The notes beneath the pieces were generated by a model. That model had not been told where the DNA came from, made no database searches, and saw only the letters and a program-made list of their open reading frames with translations. Position numbers and translations under genes: made by a program. DNA of 64,000 nucleotides. It comes from Brachycybe producta (Eukaryota; Arthropoda; Diplopoda; Playtdesmida; Andrognathidae). Of the stretch, positions 9,499-20,819 are shown piece after piece; the stretch's first letter is position 1; each line of letters begins with the position of its first letter. The stretch spans positions 5,319,058 through 5,383,057 of the forward strand of contig JAUPFP010000007.1 of the NCBI GenBank assembly GCA_036925085.1, written 5' to 3'.

Positions 9499-9509
9499 TG
9501 CGCATGCGC
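9499..9509. promoter_or_regulatory. NRF-1-like palindrome TGCGCATGCGC
   Basis: It matches the nuclear respiratory factor 1 consensus (YGCGCAYGCGCR). It lies about 180 bases before the NKRF start codon, in the right inverted repeat of the MITE; a one-mismatch version (ACGCATGCGCAT, 8961-8972) is in the left repeat. Binding is inferred only from the sequence. Confidence 0.45.
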
Positions 9510-9685
9510 TATAAAAATTCTAATAAGCTAATGCTAGTCCGGTGGCGGTCGTATTTTATTTCCGGTTTGTTGGTGTCGTGTTTTGTTTAGGCTTATTGGT
9601 CTGCGCCTCGTGTGTTTTATTTTTGCGAAACCGTCGAATTTCACGGTTTCAAAACGGCACAAAACTGCGTTTCCGACTTCGAGTA

Positions 9686-12600
9686 ATGCAAATGAACAGA
9701 GGCGGCGACGGTGGATCGAGTTTCGACACCAACTGGAACGTGGAAGAATATCGTCACGAATGGGACAGTGATGAACAATGGGAAGTGCGGCGCGAATTCA
9801 TTTTGACGCATAAGAACACGATTCCAGAGGACCGCTTAGTATGTTTGGCACAGGTTTACGCAAACATTGAATTCTTGGGATGTAGGTGAGTAACGATTTC
9901 GTAAGTAATGTCTTGCGGTTACACAGAAATACGCACAGAAAAAAAAAAAGAACAGTTAACGATGGCATCACATATCGTTTATGAAGCGGAAAACGATGGC
10001 GGAAGAGTTTACGAAGATGGCGTTTCCACTTCTATTTGGAATAGATTTCAGACGCCATTGTTGTTCACTCTTGTGTGTTGTTGCTATTGCGTTTTATGCC
10101 ACACCTCGTGCTTCAAAGTGTCATACGACAAGGGTACCATAGAGATCATTACTCGCGTAATGATTAGATAATGCGATGGAAAATTATTATCGTTTGAAAC
10201 TGAATACGTTTGTGGCACTGGTAAATAACTGTATGACGTTAACTGTTGTTTACGGAGCTTGCAGAATTCTACGAATCCAAATGCAGCAAATCTAATATGA
10301 GAAATTTTGTTTTTTTGTATTTCTTGTGAAGTTATAATGATGATCTCATGAAACAAGTTGAGTCTTTGGCAGAAGGATTGTCAACTGATCATCGAGACAG
10401 GAAACGTCGTGCGGAAGGAATACAATTTGTGAAAGAAACAAAACCATCGGGTAACAATTCGATTTTCAAGTGTTGATGAACTAACAAACTTTAAACTTTA
10501 GGAGTGTTTGTTTTCAGGTGATAAACGTTCGAATGCGGATCCAAGTCCGCAGCAGTCAAAATATCAACGTGTTAGTGACAACCGATCAAGCGCCTCTTCA
10601 TATTTCGGTTCTAATTCGAGTGGAAGTTTTGTTCCAGCTCAAAACGCAAATAGTTATCAGACTCAGAGTTATTATACGAGAGATTATAAGTCGAATCAAG
10701 TTCAAGGAGGAGGAGATCGTAACTGGGGTTCAGGGGCGGCGGATGAAAGTGGAACAACGTCGTCTTTGCCTCACGCAGCGAGCCAACAGAAGAACTGGAC
10801 TTCAGGTAACGAACAATTGTTGGTGATGACGCAGAAGTTTCAGAGAATTGGTGCAGCAATCGAATCTGATACATTTGAGGCTTCTGACTGCTACCGCCGG
10901 CTTGTAAAATTTTCTTTTAAGGAAGGTTTGGTCGTTAAAAAGAAAATTATGTTACAAAAGAAACAGCATTGGTTGCAGATTTTCATCGGTGACGTTTTAG
11001 CGATTGCAACTGAAGCAAAGTCTAAGAAGGGAATAGTTATTGACACTGTTTTTAAGTTATACGAGATTTTTAAGACTAAAAGTTGGAAGTTAGTTTTGAA
11101 AGACTCGATGGCGATCGAGTTGTCCGTCACTGGTGAGAAAGAATCCGAACCGACCTCCCCTGAACCCGATGTTGACGATTGCATTTCGATGCAGTTTGAA
11201 AAAGGAATCGATAAAATTGAGATAACGCCGGAACTAAATAACGCTTTGCATGGTTTCTTTATTGTCGATCGGTTAAAGACCACAAATAAGTCCGCAATTT
11301 TAATTCTTCACCATTCAGCTAGTTTTTTCAAAAAGAAGTTAACCTATGAATGGATTATGGATCCGGAAAAGCTATTTAACAGGTTTGAAGTCGCAAATGC
11401 ACAATATGAACGAATTGTCTTCTTTTGCTGTTTAGTATTTTTAATGAATTCTGTGTGAAATACAGTTCGAGCCTTGTCACACGTAATACTTTTGAGTGGT
11501 CGGAGTTGAACTACAAAATGTTGTCACAGGTGGCCACGCTTGCAATATATTCCTATGGAAAGGCAGACGCCAGACCTTTGCACACTAGCGACACGCCGAC
11601 TACATTTTGTAGTCGAATTCGACCACTAAAAAGTGGTCCGTGTGCCAACACACTTACAGTGGGTGTTATCCTTCCAAAGGTGTGTCGTCCTGTTGGAGGG
11701 AGTAGCTGTTGGGGAAGGTAGAGACACCATCGCTCAGATGGCCAAACTGGCAGCTGCTGAGGCGGCGCTTTCTAGGCTACGTTCATTGGTTTGCACTTTG
11801 CAGGTAATTAATTACAACTTTACAATTTTCTACATAGATCTTGTTTGAATCGGAAATAACTGTTTGTTCTTATGAGGGTTATTTGTTGTTGGTTGTAGAG
11901 TTCTTGGCATGACTTATTGGTAAAAAAAAACTAGAAGAGTTACGGTGATTATTATCTGTCTTTCAATAGAAAATGAAGAGAAACTTGAAAGGGTTTCAGA
12001 AACTAGGAGCAAAGATAGTAGAGGGGATGTTAGAAGTGTAGCCCAATCACTTCAGGGTATTTTCATGTTGATATCGTTCAAAATTACTAGAAACAGAAAC
12101 TTCCGAAGAGCTTCAGAACAATCATGCAAATATTATATATATAATATCCCAGGTCTGTGTATCTGTTAGTAACGCTGTACAACCCCTGAAGCACGTCGGA
12201 ATTTATATAAATTTGAATAAATGAACTGCTTTTTTTCTCAAGGTCAACTATATGTTGCACCCTTCCCATCCAAGAACCCCATGATATTAAATTGGAGAGG
12301 AGAAAAGGTTGGAAAGTGTAGAAGGGGGGAGGGGGGAAAGAGAGAGAAACGTGGAGGGGGGAAAGTAGGAGGGGGTGACTAAAAAGGGGAGGGGATAATA
12401 GTAGCAAAATTAAACTACAGTTTATCACAGGCAATTGTGCCCAGCATTAGAATTTCTTTTGCTCAGCCCTTTTATGAATGTCATCAATTTCTAATTGGTT
12501 TGTTACTTGGTCTGACGTCAGAAAAGGGCGGAGGAAAAGAAATTCTAATGCTGGGCCTGTGAATTTTGCTCCCGTCATTTATGACGGGTTACCCCACTAG

Positions 12601-13352
12601 TTTTGTTATAATATCTTAAATGGGGTTAAAGTTAATAGCGAACTGACAACTTTCATAACAGTTGTGAAATGAATTGACTGCTTTTTGAATTGCTTCTCAG
12701 CTTTTTTTATTTTCTGTGTCAGATAAAGGAGGGGATGGTGTCTGAATGTCTATCGCGCGAAAGCGTGATGAATACGAGCGGTGTGGGATGCAACGAGAAA
12801 GCAATCGACAAAGACAATCTGGGTAATAAATTACTACGGATGATGGGATGGACTGGAGGTGGTTTGGGAAAAGGAGACAACAAGGGAATTGCCGAACCAT
12901 TGACGTCAGTTCTTCTAATTCCTTTTTTCTTTTCTTTCTTTGTTGAGTTTAAAGTCGTAATTTATTCATTTTATTGGTTAAGTGTTCAAGCAGTCTGTGG
13001 ACGCAGAGGTTTGGGACTGAGCGAAGACCGAGGAGTTACGAAAGATTTTATTCGTAAATCAACCGACGTGATCCGCAATTATGCCGCTTCGAATTTAAAA
13101 GATACGCTCAGGTTCTCTTTCGAGTTCAGTAAAGAGGAAAGAGCTGAGATTCACAAAATTGCGGCTAAGTTTAGTTTGAAAAGTTATAATGCGGGAAAGA
13201 AAGACAATCGGTTCTTGATGATCAGGCGTCAGACATCATACAAAATCAAGGGACATGAACTAATGAGACTTGTCATGGAAGCTGGAGGCACCATGCACAA
13301 TTATCAAGTGTTTCCTCCTTGCAAAGGAGATGCAAACTCCACCGTTCATTAA
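9686..13352 (+). CDS. NKRF: NKRF-like protein: XTBD, dsRBD-like, G-patch and R3H domains (spliced)
   Basis: Exon 1 (9686-9885) starts MQMNRGGDGG and gives the first half of an XRN2-binding domain (EQWEVRREFIL, PEDRLVCLAQVYANIEFLGC). Exon 2 (10332-10450) completes it (YNDDLMKQVESLAEGL). Exon 3 begins at 10518 with a Ser/Gln-rich linker and a 200-residue middle region; its 3' end is unresolved. An exon ending at the donor near 11802 encodes the second half of a dsRBD-like fold (EGVAVGEGRDTIAQMAKLAA). The last part, about 12722-13352, holds a G-patch (GNKLLRMMGWTGGGLGKGDN) and an R3H domain (FEFSKEERAEIHKIAAKF, DNRFLMIRR) before the stop. A short intron probably interrupts the G-patch region at about 12906-13004; it contains no stop, so read-through is not excluded by frame alone. 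Domain order equals that of NKRF, a nucleolar partner of XRN2 and DHX15 in pre-rRNA processing, first known as an NF-kB repressor. Introns carry a TIR element and a Helitron. Confidence 0.88.
11474..11648. mobile_element. TIR element in an NKRF intron
   Basis: The left end TTGTCACACGTAATACTTTT and the complemented right end TTGGCACACGGACCACTTTT continue as GAGTGGTC/TAGTGGTC and GACTACAAAATG-like words. The same end family appears at 24247-24532 and, more weakly, in the beat intron. Confidence 0.65.
12147..12600 (+). mobile_element. Non-autonomous Helitron-like element, copy 3, in an NKRF intron
   Basis: It starts TCCCAGGTCTGTGTATCTG after ATAATA and ends hairpin (CCCGTCATTTATGACGGG), TTACCCCA, CTAG before a T. 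It contains the same nested TIR element as copy 2 (12438-12556). Confidence 0.8.
12438..12556. mobile_element. Small TIR element nested in Helitron copy 3
   Basis: Its TGCCCAGCATTAGAATTTC ends match those at 2113-2231. It stands at the same position in the Helitron (after CAATTG), but the right-hand target duplicate is missing. Both carriers probably descend from one already-invaded Helitron. Confidence 0.75.
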
Positions 13353-13626
13353 AACTTTGTTGGGCATTCATTAATTTGAACCCTTCACTTTCGGCTTTTT
13401 TACATTAGCTGTACTTATATTATTCTTTAAGCATTGTCAAAAAGAAAGCTACTGAATAGCTAACTGCTTGCTTCCTAGCTGAAACCCCCGCTATTTTTGG
13501 TGTTCCGTTTATTATTTTTTCTTCTTTTGCTCTCCTGAGTGCTTCGCGACGTTATATTGTATTGCGAATTAATGAAATTTAAAATAATCGTTCGCTTGAG
13601 ATAAATTTTACGATTGTTTCAAGTGT
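13353..13626 (+). other. Probable NKRF 3' untranslated region
   Basis: No open frame of note. This is AT-rich sequence after the NKRF stop, leading directly into duplicated copy B. No canonical AATAAA is seen here, so the polyadenylation site is uncertain. Confidence 0.4.
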
Positions 13627-14194
13627 TTTATTTCAGTAAATGTATTTTTAGTTTAAAACACAGTTCAGGTGTCGATTTACATTAATGTACCGTGAACTTT
13701 TGTATTGTTAGTAAATTCATTTGTTAACAATTTTGTTAAGCATCATCACTTTTCTGTTTCTATCTGCTATCTGAAATAATTTTAATCAATCGTTTCATTT
13801 TGTTACAAAGCAATTAATATACATTTATGGGTACATATTTGCAACTTGAGAAAAATGTCAAAGTCTGTTAGAAACTCTTAATATTAAATTTCAATATATT
13901 AAAAATAAACTTTTTATGACAAATTAAAAATGTTTTTAACGAAATGTTGTCACACAAATCTCATAAAATGTATTAATTTTGAAACTTAATTAACTTGTAA
14001 ATATGTCCATATGAAAATTTAATTATATTCGTCTACTATTTTAAGTTTATAGCAAACTTTGAATTTTTTGTTAATTATTGCTTCAGAAAGAAGTTAAAAA
14101 TTTTTATTTTAAGCTGGTTTTAAAATGTAGATGGACCTTGAACTTTGACTACTCTCTGTCTTTCAAGGGAGCAAGAATAAGAACTTGAAAGTGT

Positions 14195-14383
14195 TTAGAA
14201 ACTAGAAGGGTAGCTCAATCACTTGTGGAGTTTTATGTTAATCTTTCAAAATAAGTTTAACTTTGAAAGTGGCACAACTTTAAGCAGACGATGTTTTTTT
14301 GTGTCTATAAAGTTTATTTTGTATGATATTTATTATGAAAATACCTTAAGTGACCTTCACTAAGTATACCTTCTAGTTTCTAA
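14195..14383. mobile_element. MITE with TTAGAAACTAGAAGG ends
   Basis: The left TTAGAAACTAGAAGGGTA and the complement of the right end TTAGAAACTAGAAGGTATAC form inverted repeats. Similar ends occur at 51929-52141, and related sequence at 11945-12110, 31440-31600 and 43660-43880. Confidence 0.55.
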
Positions 14384-14689
14384 TACCTTGTACACACATG
14401 AGTTAAATGAATTCAAATTAAATGTGTTTGGGTGAATTGTACGGAATCCAGTTAAGGACCGAACCAAATAAAAATTGACTTTATTATTAATATTTTAAAT
14501 TGAAATACTAAATCAATATTTTGTCAATAGTTTATATATTATATTTAAGTATTAATCTCAATATTTTCAGATTATTAACTGAATAAATTGAGTTTGACAT
14601 ATTGTTTGTTTGTTTGTCCTTCACAGGGCTCTGTAGAACACGTTTATTATTTAAATGCATTTAAATTATCAGGTGTGTACTAGGTATTA
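14381..14689 (+). mobile_element. TAATACC-family MITE, copy 1
   Basis: The left end TAATACCTTGTACACAC and complemented right end TAATACCTAGTACACACC bound a 309-bp AT-rich element containing GGAATCCAGTT and CTCTGTAGAACACGTTTATT. It abuts the preceding MITE. Further copies lie at 22595, 51277, 55707 and 55886. Confidence 0.8.
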
Positions 14690-16547
14690 CACGCTTTCAC
14701 TTTATAACAGAATTTAATCTAGAGTTCGAAAATCAGCTGTTCATAAAACAACTTACAAGTGTTAATGATATGTAGCTTTTACTGAGCGCTATAATTTGCT
14801 GCTGCACTGATGTAATGAAAATCGTTGTGAAAGTGAGAAACAAGTGGTTTCCTCTCTGGTCTTCTGTTTCAGTTATTCCTGTCGTCCTGTTTGTTCGTTT
14901 CTTTTTTTTTTTTTTTACGTTTTTGTTTGCATAATAGAGAATTTGTCTTTCAGTTCGTTCGTTTACTTTCATCTTAACGCATAATTGTAAGTATTCTTTG
15001 CATAGATTCATTTACACAAATGTATATCTTGAAACTTGTCATCATTGAACTTTGAAATGTACATGTATTTCGTTTCTGGTCACGTGAGATTTCCGTAGCG
15101 CGCCAAATGTGAGAACGTGGGTTGTTTTGGAACAGTTCATTTGTAAGTTCATCGAGAGATAGGGGAGGCATTTTTTATATGGAGATATATTTTTTTCCAT
15201 TAGGGAGGTCAATGTAAAACCCGGAAACACGTGTCAGTTTCAGGGAACGAACCATAAAATTGTACAAATTTGCGGAAATGCAATTAGACACGTGCAAATA
15301 CACTGAAATGCGTGGATTGCCTTTATAAGACGAGTAATCGTCTGTTTCCGCGTTTTTGCTCGTGTTTTCTCTTTTGTTTCTCTACTTTTGTCTTATTTTT
15401 CTAAAGTATTCAGGATTTTAGTCGAATCCTTAATTAAAACCAATATAGCTGGTAGAAAAACAATCAACTGTAAAGAGGTCAAGGCGATTTATTTGAACAT
15501 CTGCCCCCCCCCCCTCTCTTTCGTTAGGGGCAGTTTTATAGACCCCAATTGAAGATAGTGACGGAGAGAAAGGTCATCGGGTCACGTGAATTGTGAAAGC
15601 CAAAAATGAAATCTTAATTGTTTCAATTTTTGTCTAGACAAATACATTTTTTTGTTACGTCTATTCATATTTTTTAGTTTATAAACAATATTTATTAATA
15701 ATGACGATTACAATTTTACAAATTTTAAAAACGATCAATGAATACAAATGAATTTTAATTATAGCACCCTTTATAAAATCATATTCATATGTAAAAAAAC
15801 ACATGCGGCTCGAATGGTTTTATTTGGGACGAATTCAGTGACTGGAGGGTTGAGGGGTGGCCCTTCTCGGTTGCAAAAGGGTCTGCCCGCCCCTTTTACC
15901 AGGAAAGAGATGGAATTTCGATTGTTTTTATGATTTGTAATTTGAAACCATTCTTCTTGTCTTCTTATGGAAGAAACATTTATTATGTTTGTGACTAGTA
16001 GAGGGGGAGAATTTGGTTTTATAGACTGGATCTGATTTGGCTCAAAAAAGTGGAAGCCCTCGCCGCCTTGCTTGCGCCTTCAATTTCTTCAGTTTTTATT
16101 TGGCACAGTAAGTGACGTCATTGAATGCGCCATTTTGTTTGTCGTATTAGATCTTGAGATTGTAGCTTAGCTAAAAGGTAATTAGAGGGGGTATCATCAT
16201 CATCACAGGGATGTTAGGGCCAATCGATAAGATTTACTGTCCGTCATCACTCGAAATGTTCCAGAACTTTTACTACTAGTGATAACGTCGCTGTAATCCA
16301 CCAGGTGGCGGTTACTGCGCAGTCGCCATTTTGTTGATCAGCTCTCACTATAAAATATGTACACTTGTTAGTATGTAAATTAGTATTGCACATAGCAATG
16401 GAGTGCTATGGCAGTTTCCTGTGGCGGATTATTACACTTTCACGCAATAAATTAAAAACAGTATTTGGCAACTCATGATTACTAGTTGGGTTATTTAAAT
16501 GACACATTTTTCATAGAACTTGTACACCAGTTAAAGAACTGGGCAGT

Positions 16548-16780
16548 ACAAAACAGAAAAGGGACAGGGCAAAACAGAAAAGGGACAGGGCAAAACAGAA
16601 AAGGGAAGAGCAAAACAGAAAAGGTTATGGCAAAACAAAATATGGGTACTGCAAAACAAAATATGGGCATGGCAAAACAAAAAGGGGCAGGGCAAAGCAG
16701 AAAAGGGAAGGGCAAAACAGAAAAGATTATGGCAAAACAAAATAGGTGCAGGGCAAAACAAGAACAACACAAGAAAGGTG
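16548..16780 (+). repeat. About 20-bp minisatellite, copy B
   Basis: Same GGGACAGGGCAAAACAGAAA-type array as 3955-4185, inside duplicated copy B. Both arrays have about ten units with small internal rearrangements. Confidence 0.85.
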
Positions 16781-16917
16781 GCATGTCTAAGGAGGTGCTG
16801 TTAGGACATCTTTAGATCACTGCCATACCCACCGTCTCTCAAACGACCAACTGCGAACACATGTTTAAATGATAATGTTTCCAATTTGAATAATTCAACG
16901 AGTAATCTTGTGTTGAC

Positions 16918-19042
16918 TCAGTGGAGAGCATTTCTAGTCAAATGATGGTCTAGTTTGTTACCTTGAATTGGGGTCTCTTTGCTTTCCAAGACTGAGGCGA
17001 GACTCTTTCCTATGACAATCGATTCCTCGACACTCATGTAATAAATGGGTGCAATAGTGCTTGTGCATCTCAGTTTAATTTCTCTTTGGACGTTGAATTC
17101 TTCGCCGATTTTAAATTGCAGTCCAAGTGTCGTCGTTGCCAATCCATTTTCATCCATAAATACGGGAAACTCTTGAAGATATTTTCTTGGAGCCTGAAAA
17201 CCATTTTGAAATGCAATAAAATTATTAATTGTGCTTATGAGCATTACGAGCACTAAAATGCATAGTTCGGTATAGGAATTAAGACTTTGGTCTCAAGTGG
17301 TTTCTAGAAGAAATTGAAAGTCTGTTAAAGACACTAGAATTGCACAAAAATAAATTTTATGACGATAAGGAACCTCTTTCACGTCTTTTCGCTCTCACTT
17401 TGAAGCAAAAAAGCCGGAAATCATGCAGTGGGTTGCTTTAAACTGCTATCTAAAACGGTAAGATGGGCGACTTTTTAATGATCGAGTTGGACTGCAAAAA
17501 GTAGTCGAAAAGGACAACCGGTGGCTATGCTGTGTTTAACAATGTATTGCTATATGAAGCATCCGGACCTGTTCACACGCGCGGCTTCTCAACCACTGAC
17601 TAACTCCAGTCGATGGACGGTGGTCTGTTCTTGTCACCGATGACAACGTTTCACTTACGCCTATCTGATGTGACGTCTCTAACAAGTATTTCCATGGTGT
17701 TTCCAACAATAACAAAAATGTTTCCTTCCGCTGATGGGGCAGTTCCTGTCTTTCATTTAGACCCACTTTTTTGTAGTTCACTCAAGTGGCAGTCGATTTG
17801 AGCAGTATTTTTTTTTTTTTTTGGCGACACGTGGACTACTTTTTGCAGTTCATTTCGACCACTTAGAAGTTTCTCGTCTAAAAACGCCATTATTCTTTTA
17901 GTTCGTAACAAACTTTGAATTTCTACCAAAATCGCTTCCGATGAGCAAGGGCTACTGAACTTGTTATTTACCTTGTTATGGTCTATCGTCCATGATAGCA
18001 TGGCTGCCGGGTTAGACTTCCGAGAAGTACAATTGACGTTGACGAGATGACCGATCTCATAGTTGACTTTGACGCCTGTTATTTCTGGTTGTTCCGGAGT
18101 GACTGGATAAGAGTGTAAAATGCCGACACATATTTAATATGTTAGGAAGATCTTTTTGTGGGGAACGGAGACACTTGTTTCTTACTGTCGAAGTACGTAC
18201 CAATGATAGTCATTTCTCCCTCTACCGTGATAGTATTAAACGATGGTGCTTCTGCGGACACTTCACAACGGTATATTCCGGAACTGCTCATACTCACGTT
18301 CTTTAGTGTCACAACTTTGTCGTTGGATGCTTCTAACTGGAAGTTTTTTTTTTTAGAAAAAAAATGGGTTCAAATATTACACAAGATACAAAGTAATGGA
18401 CAAGAATGAGGTCTAATGAGGAAGTGTGAAGACTCAATTGGTAGTTTTCAAAAGGACTGTTCCAATTGGTCTTGTGAATTATGCTATTCATTCAATCACA
18501 ATCGAATCTGAACCATAAAGAGCTCGGAGATGAAATGTCGTACAGTTCAGATTCGTTCCTTTTGTTTTAACAATTTACAAAACGGAACAAATCTAACGGA
18601 CCGTTCCCGTATTTTATATTATTTGTCAGCTTGTCCCATGTTGACAGCAGAACAGTGAAACGAATCCGCATCATCTCTTGAGATGTGTTTTGATCCCGTT
18701 AACTTTGAATATCAACAAGAAAGGCGGATCTGATCTTTGGAGCCTTTTTGTGGGCGAATAAATGACGGATTTGTATTTTCCAGGTCCAGATTCGATCGTT
18801 AATAGAAGGGGGGAGTAGGAGTACCATTAGTCTTACATCAACATTGATGCCAGGGACGCTGTACACTTGTATTTTTGGCACATCATTGGGTTGATATCGG
18901 TAAAATTCGTATTGAGACAAGTACCACTTGACTGAATACAGTTCGTCGTTTTCCAAATCAAATTCACATCTTAACCTAACGGTTGCTCCAGCCATGGCAT
19001 GGGGTGTCACTTCCACTCTTCGAGCGCGGAGACATTCAACTT
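16918..19042 (-). CDS. Beaten-path (beat) family Ig-domain adhesion protein, exons for both Ig domains (partial)
   Basis: Four exons join in frame on the minus strand. 19042-18837 gives VECLRARRVEVTPHAMAGAT, RLRCEFDLENDELYSVKWY and YEFYRYQPNDVPKIQVYSVP, the first half of a beat Ig1. 18336-18201 gives LEASNDKVV, SSGIYRCEVSAEAPSFNTIT, the second half. 18102-17972 gives PEITGVKVNYEIGHLVNVNC and AAMLSWTIDHNK. 17193 to about 16950 gives APRKYLQEFPVF, LGLQFKIGEEFNVQREIKLR, CTSTIAPIYYM. All junctions are AG/GT with compatible phases. Beat proteins are neuronal surface or secreted ligands for Side-type receptors in axon guidance. The signal-peptide exon lies upstream (above 19042) and was not found. 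The reading frame ends at 16918, but CAAG|GTAACA near 16955 could be a donor to a further 3' exon, since copies A and B diverge in sequence after it. Confidence 0.9.
17466..17880. mobile_element. TIR element in the beat intron (copy B, uninterrupted)
   Basis: Counterpart of 5655-7320 without the hAT. Inner end words GGACTGCAAAAAGTAGTCG and, complemented, GAACTGCAAAAAGTAGTC match closely. A T run of about 15 lies just inside the right end. Confidence 0.5.
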
Positions 19043-19759
19043 CTAAATGGACAAAATGGAAGTGATATTTTTGAACATTCGTAAACATCTTGGTAGAACT
19101 TTTGAAAATGAACAATTTGCTTTGCAATTTGCTTGAAGAAACAATTCTAAATTAGGGATAAAATATTTATAAAAGCGCGGGGGGGGGGGGGGTATACGTG
19201 TTCTCTCTCTCTCTCTTTCTCTTCACTTACATTGTGTTCTGGGTAAGTTTGTCACATGCTGGTTATTAACTTGTGACATTTGGTCAAATTTTGAACTTTT
19301 TCAGTTACTTTTACTTGCCACAGTTGAAAATGTTACTTAAAATAAAGCTTAACTTAAAACATGAAGCAATAGAAAGTTCTCTATAGTGAGTCTAGTTAAA
19401 GATTTTAAGTTTAACTTTGTTTAAGCTTAGCTTTTGGCTAAAGCAACACTTCAGAATAACGGCCGTAAGAGTAATTTTGAGTAATTTTAAAATAAATGCG
19501 TCGTTACTTTTTTTTTTAAATATTTCATTTTACGATAAATGTATTTTACGATTAATTTCTTTTCAGTGTGTAATCAGGGAGAGAAATTCGGCGTTTTTTT
19601 TTCGAATTTTCTCAACGACAAGAGTCAAATGTCCTCAAAACCATCTTGTATTGAATTCGAAATTATTTGAACACAATTATTCTTCCTTCATTAAATGATT
19701 AAAACAGTGCACTTAATTGATTTTCTGTCAGTTCATTTTTGGTAAAATTCCTTTATTTT

Positions 19760-19798
<39 letters not shown>

Positions 19799-20495
19799 CT
19801 TATAAGATTACTAAAAATGATGCAAATTATTTTTTATATAATTTGCTAAAAAAAGTGCAGCTGTTTCTCGGAACCATCGAATAAAAACAATTTGTCAAAA
19901 TGTTCAGTTTTAATTAAAAAATTAGAAAACTTTTAATATAAATTTAATAGTTACTTAGTAATACCAGTAAATAGCCGTTTAATGTGATCATAATGGGGGG
20001 GGGGGGAACAAGGCAAAATGATCACGTTATAACCGAATGATCTAATTAGGCGAAAAGGAGGCTTGGGATACAAAATTAAAAGAGAAAGTATCATAATACG
20101 AATTTAACGTAATGTAATTAAATTAATTAATATACAGATATAATAATAGTGTCATTTTGTGTTTTCTCAGTAGGCACACATATTCGTTTTAATTAAAATT
20201 AAATGTAGTATTTTTTTTACATTTAGATTTTATAATTTATATATTGCCTAAAGATTAAGTTTCCTTAATCATGTTTACAGTTTTCAACATTTTGTTTAAA
20301 TTATTAATGATTTCCTGTTGATTGCTCAAAGTTTAGAATAATAATTACATTGACAACTCTTTTAACCCTAAAAAAAATCTATAACACCAAACAGATTTTC
20401 AGTTCCGTTTCTTAGAATAGCATAATTGGTTTTTCTAGATATTCTGTATTAAAGAGAGGGCTTCACATAAAAATACTTGTGTAAATTGCAAGTAT
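19043..20495. other. Upstream of the known beat exons: no exon recognised
   Basis: AT-rich sequence with a poly-G run (about 19180-19193), a CT run (19202-19218), an ATT microsatellite (about 19762-19797) and a second G run (about 19996-20007). The beat signal-peptide exon should lie here or further right, but none can be called. Confidence 0.4.
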
Positions 20496-20505
20496 AGATG
20501 GCGCC
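20496..20505 (+). promoter_or_regulatory. AGATGGCGCC motif (CTCF-like core)
   Basis: It forms an inverted pair with 20768-20777; the two bracket the candidate exon at 20560-20713. Confidence 0.35.
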
Positions 20506-20559
20506 TGCAACCCCTCCATAGGTAGCAAACTACACTCGTCGCCAATTAGTTGAAACAGA

Positions 20560-20713
20560 ATGCAGCCTCCTTTTAGCTCTAAAAGCAACGTCCAAAACAA
20601 CCTTAATTATCAGCACGTGACTAACTTACACCCAGAACACAATATAAGTGAAGAAAGAGCACGTGCAGAAAGTGACGCAATTAAAATTTTGCCACGTGAA
20701 AAAAAAGAGGAAG
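20560..20713 (+). CDS. Candidate first coding exon, unknown gene
   Basis: An ATG-initiated frame MQPPFSSKSNVQNNLNYQHV... of 51 codons plus one base runs into a good splice donor (GAGGAAG|GTGAGTC). The predicted peptide is polar with an acidic/basic end (LPREKKEE) and no domain. It has more balanced composition than its surroundings and is framed by two AGATGGCGCC words. It could be a 5' exon of the SWT1-like gene downstream, but the first exon recognised there does not join in phase. Without a transcript it remains a guess. Confidence 0.3.
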
Positions 20714-20767
20714 GTGAGTCAAGAGTTGAAGAAGTGTCAGTACATTTCTATGGGAGGGAGGGCTAGT

Positions 20768-20777
20768 GGCGCCATCT
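20768..20777 (-). promoter_or_regulatory. AGATGGCGCC motif, reverse orientation
   Basis: Complement of the word at 20496-20505, pointing towards it, as CTCF-type paired sites do. Confidence 0.35.
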
Positions 20778-20819
20778 AACGTTACACGCACAAAATAAAT
20801 GATCTACTTGCGTTCTTAA

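Larger units (their letters stand above)
8931..9539. mobile_element. hAT-like MITE in the NKRF promoter
   Basis: Near-perfect inverted repeats of about 75 bp (GACTAGCATTAGCTTATTAG... and complement) are flanked by the 8-bp duplication CGGTGGCG (8923-8930, 9540-9547). Each repeat carries a GCATGCGC palindrome. A second hAT-like MITE is nested at 9032-9391; without it the element would be about 240 bp. It ends about 145 bases before the NKRF start codon. Confidence 0.9.
13627..18032 (+). repeat. Segmental duplication, copy B
   Basis: It matches 1-7473 block by block in direct orientation. It begins in NKRF 3' flanking DNA and ends inside a coding exon of the beat gene at 18032. It lacks the Helitron, LINE, hAT and TIR insertions of copy A but has 13851-15068, which copy A lacks. 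Confidence 0.93.

Noticed and set aside
18158-18409. Plus-strand frame of 83 codons
   Set aside because: Antisense shadow of the second beat exon, which carries the recognisable Ig motif YRCEVSAEAP.
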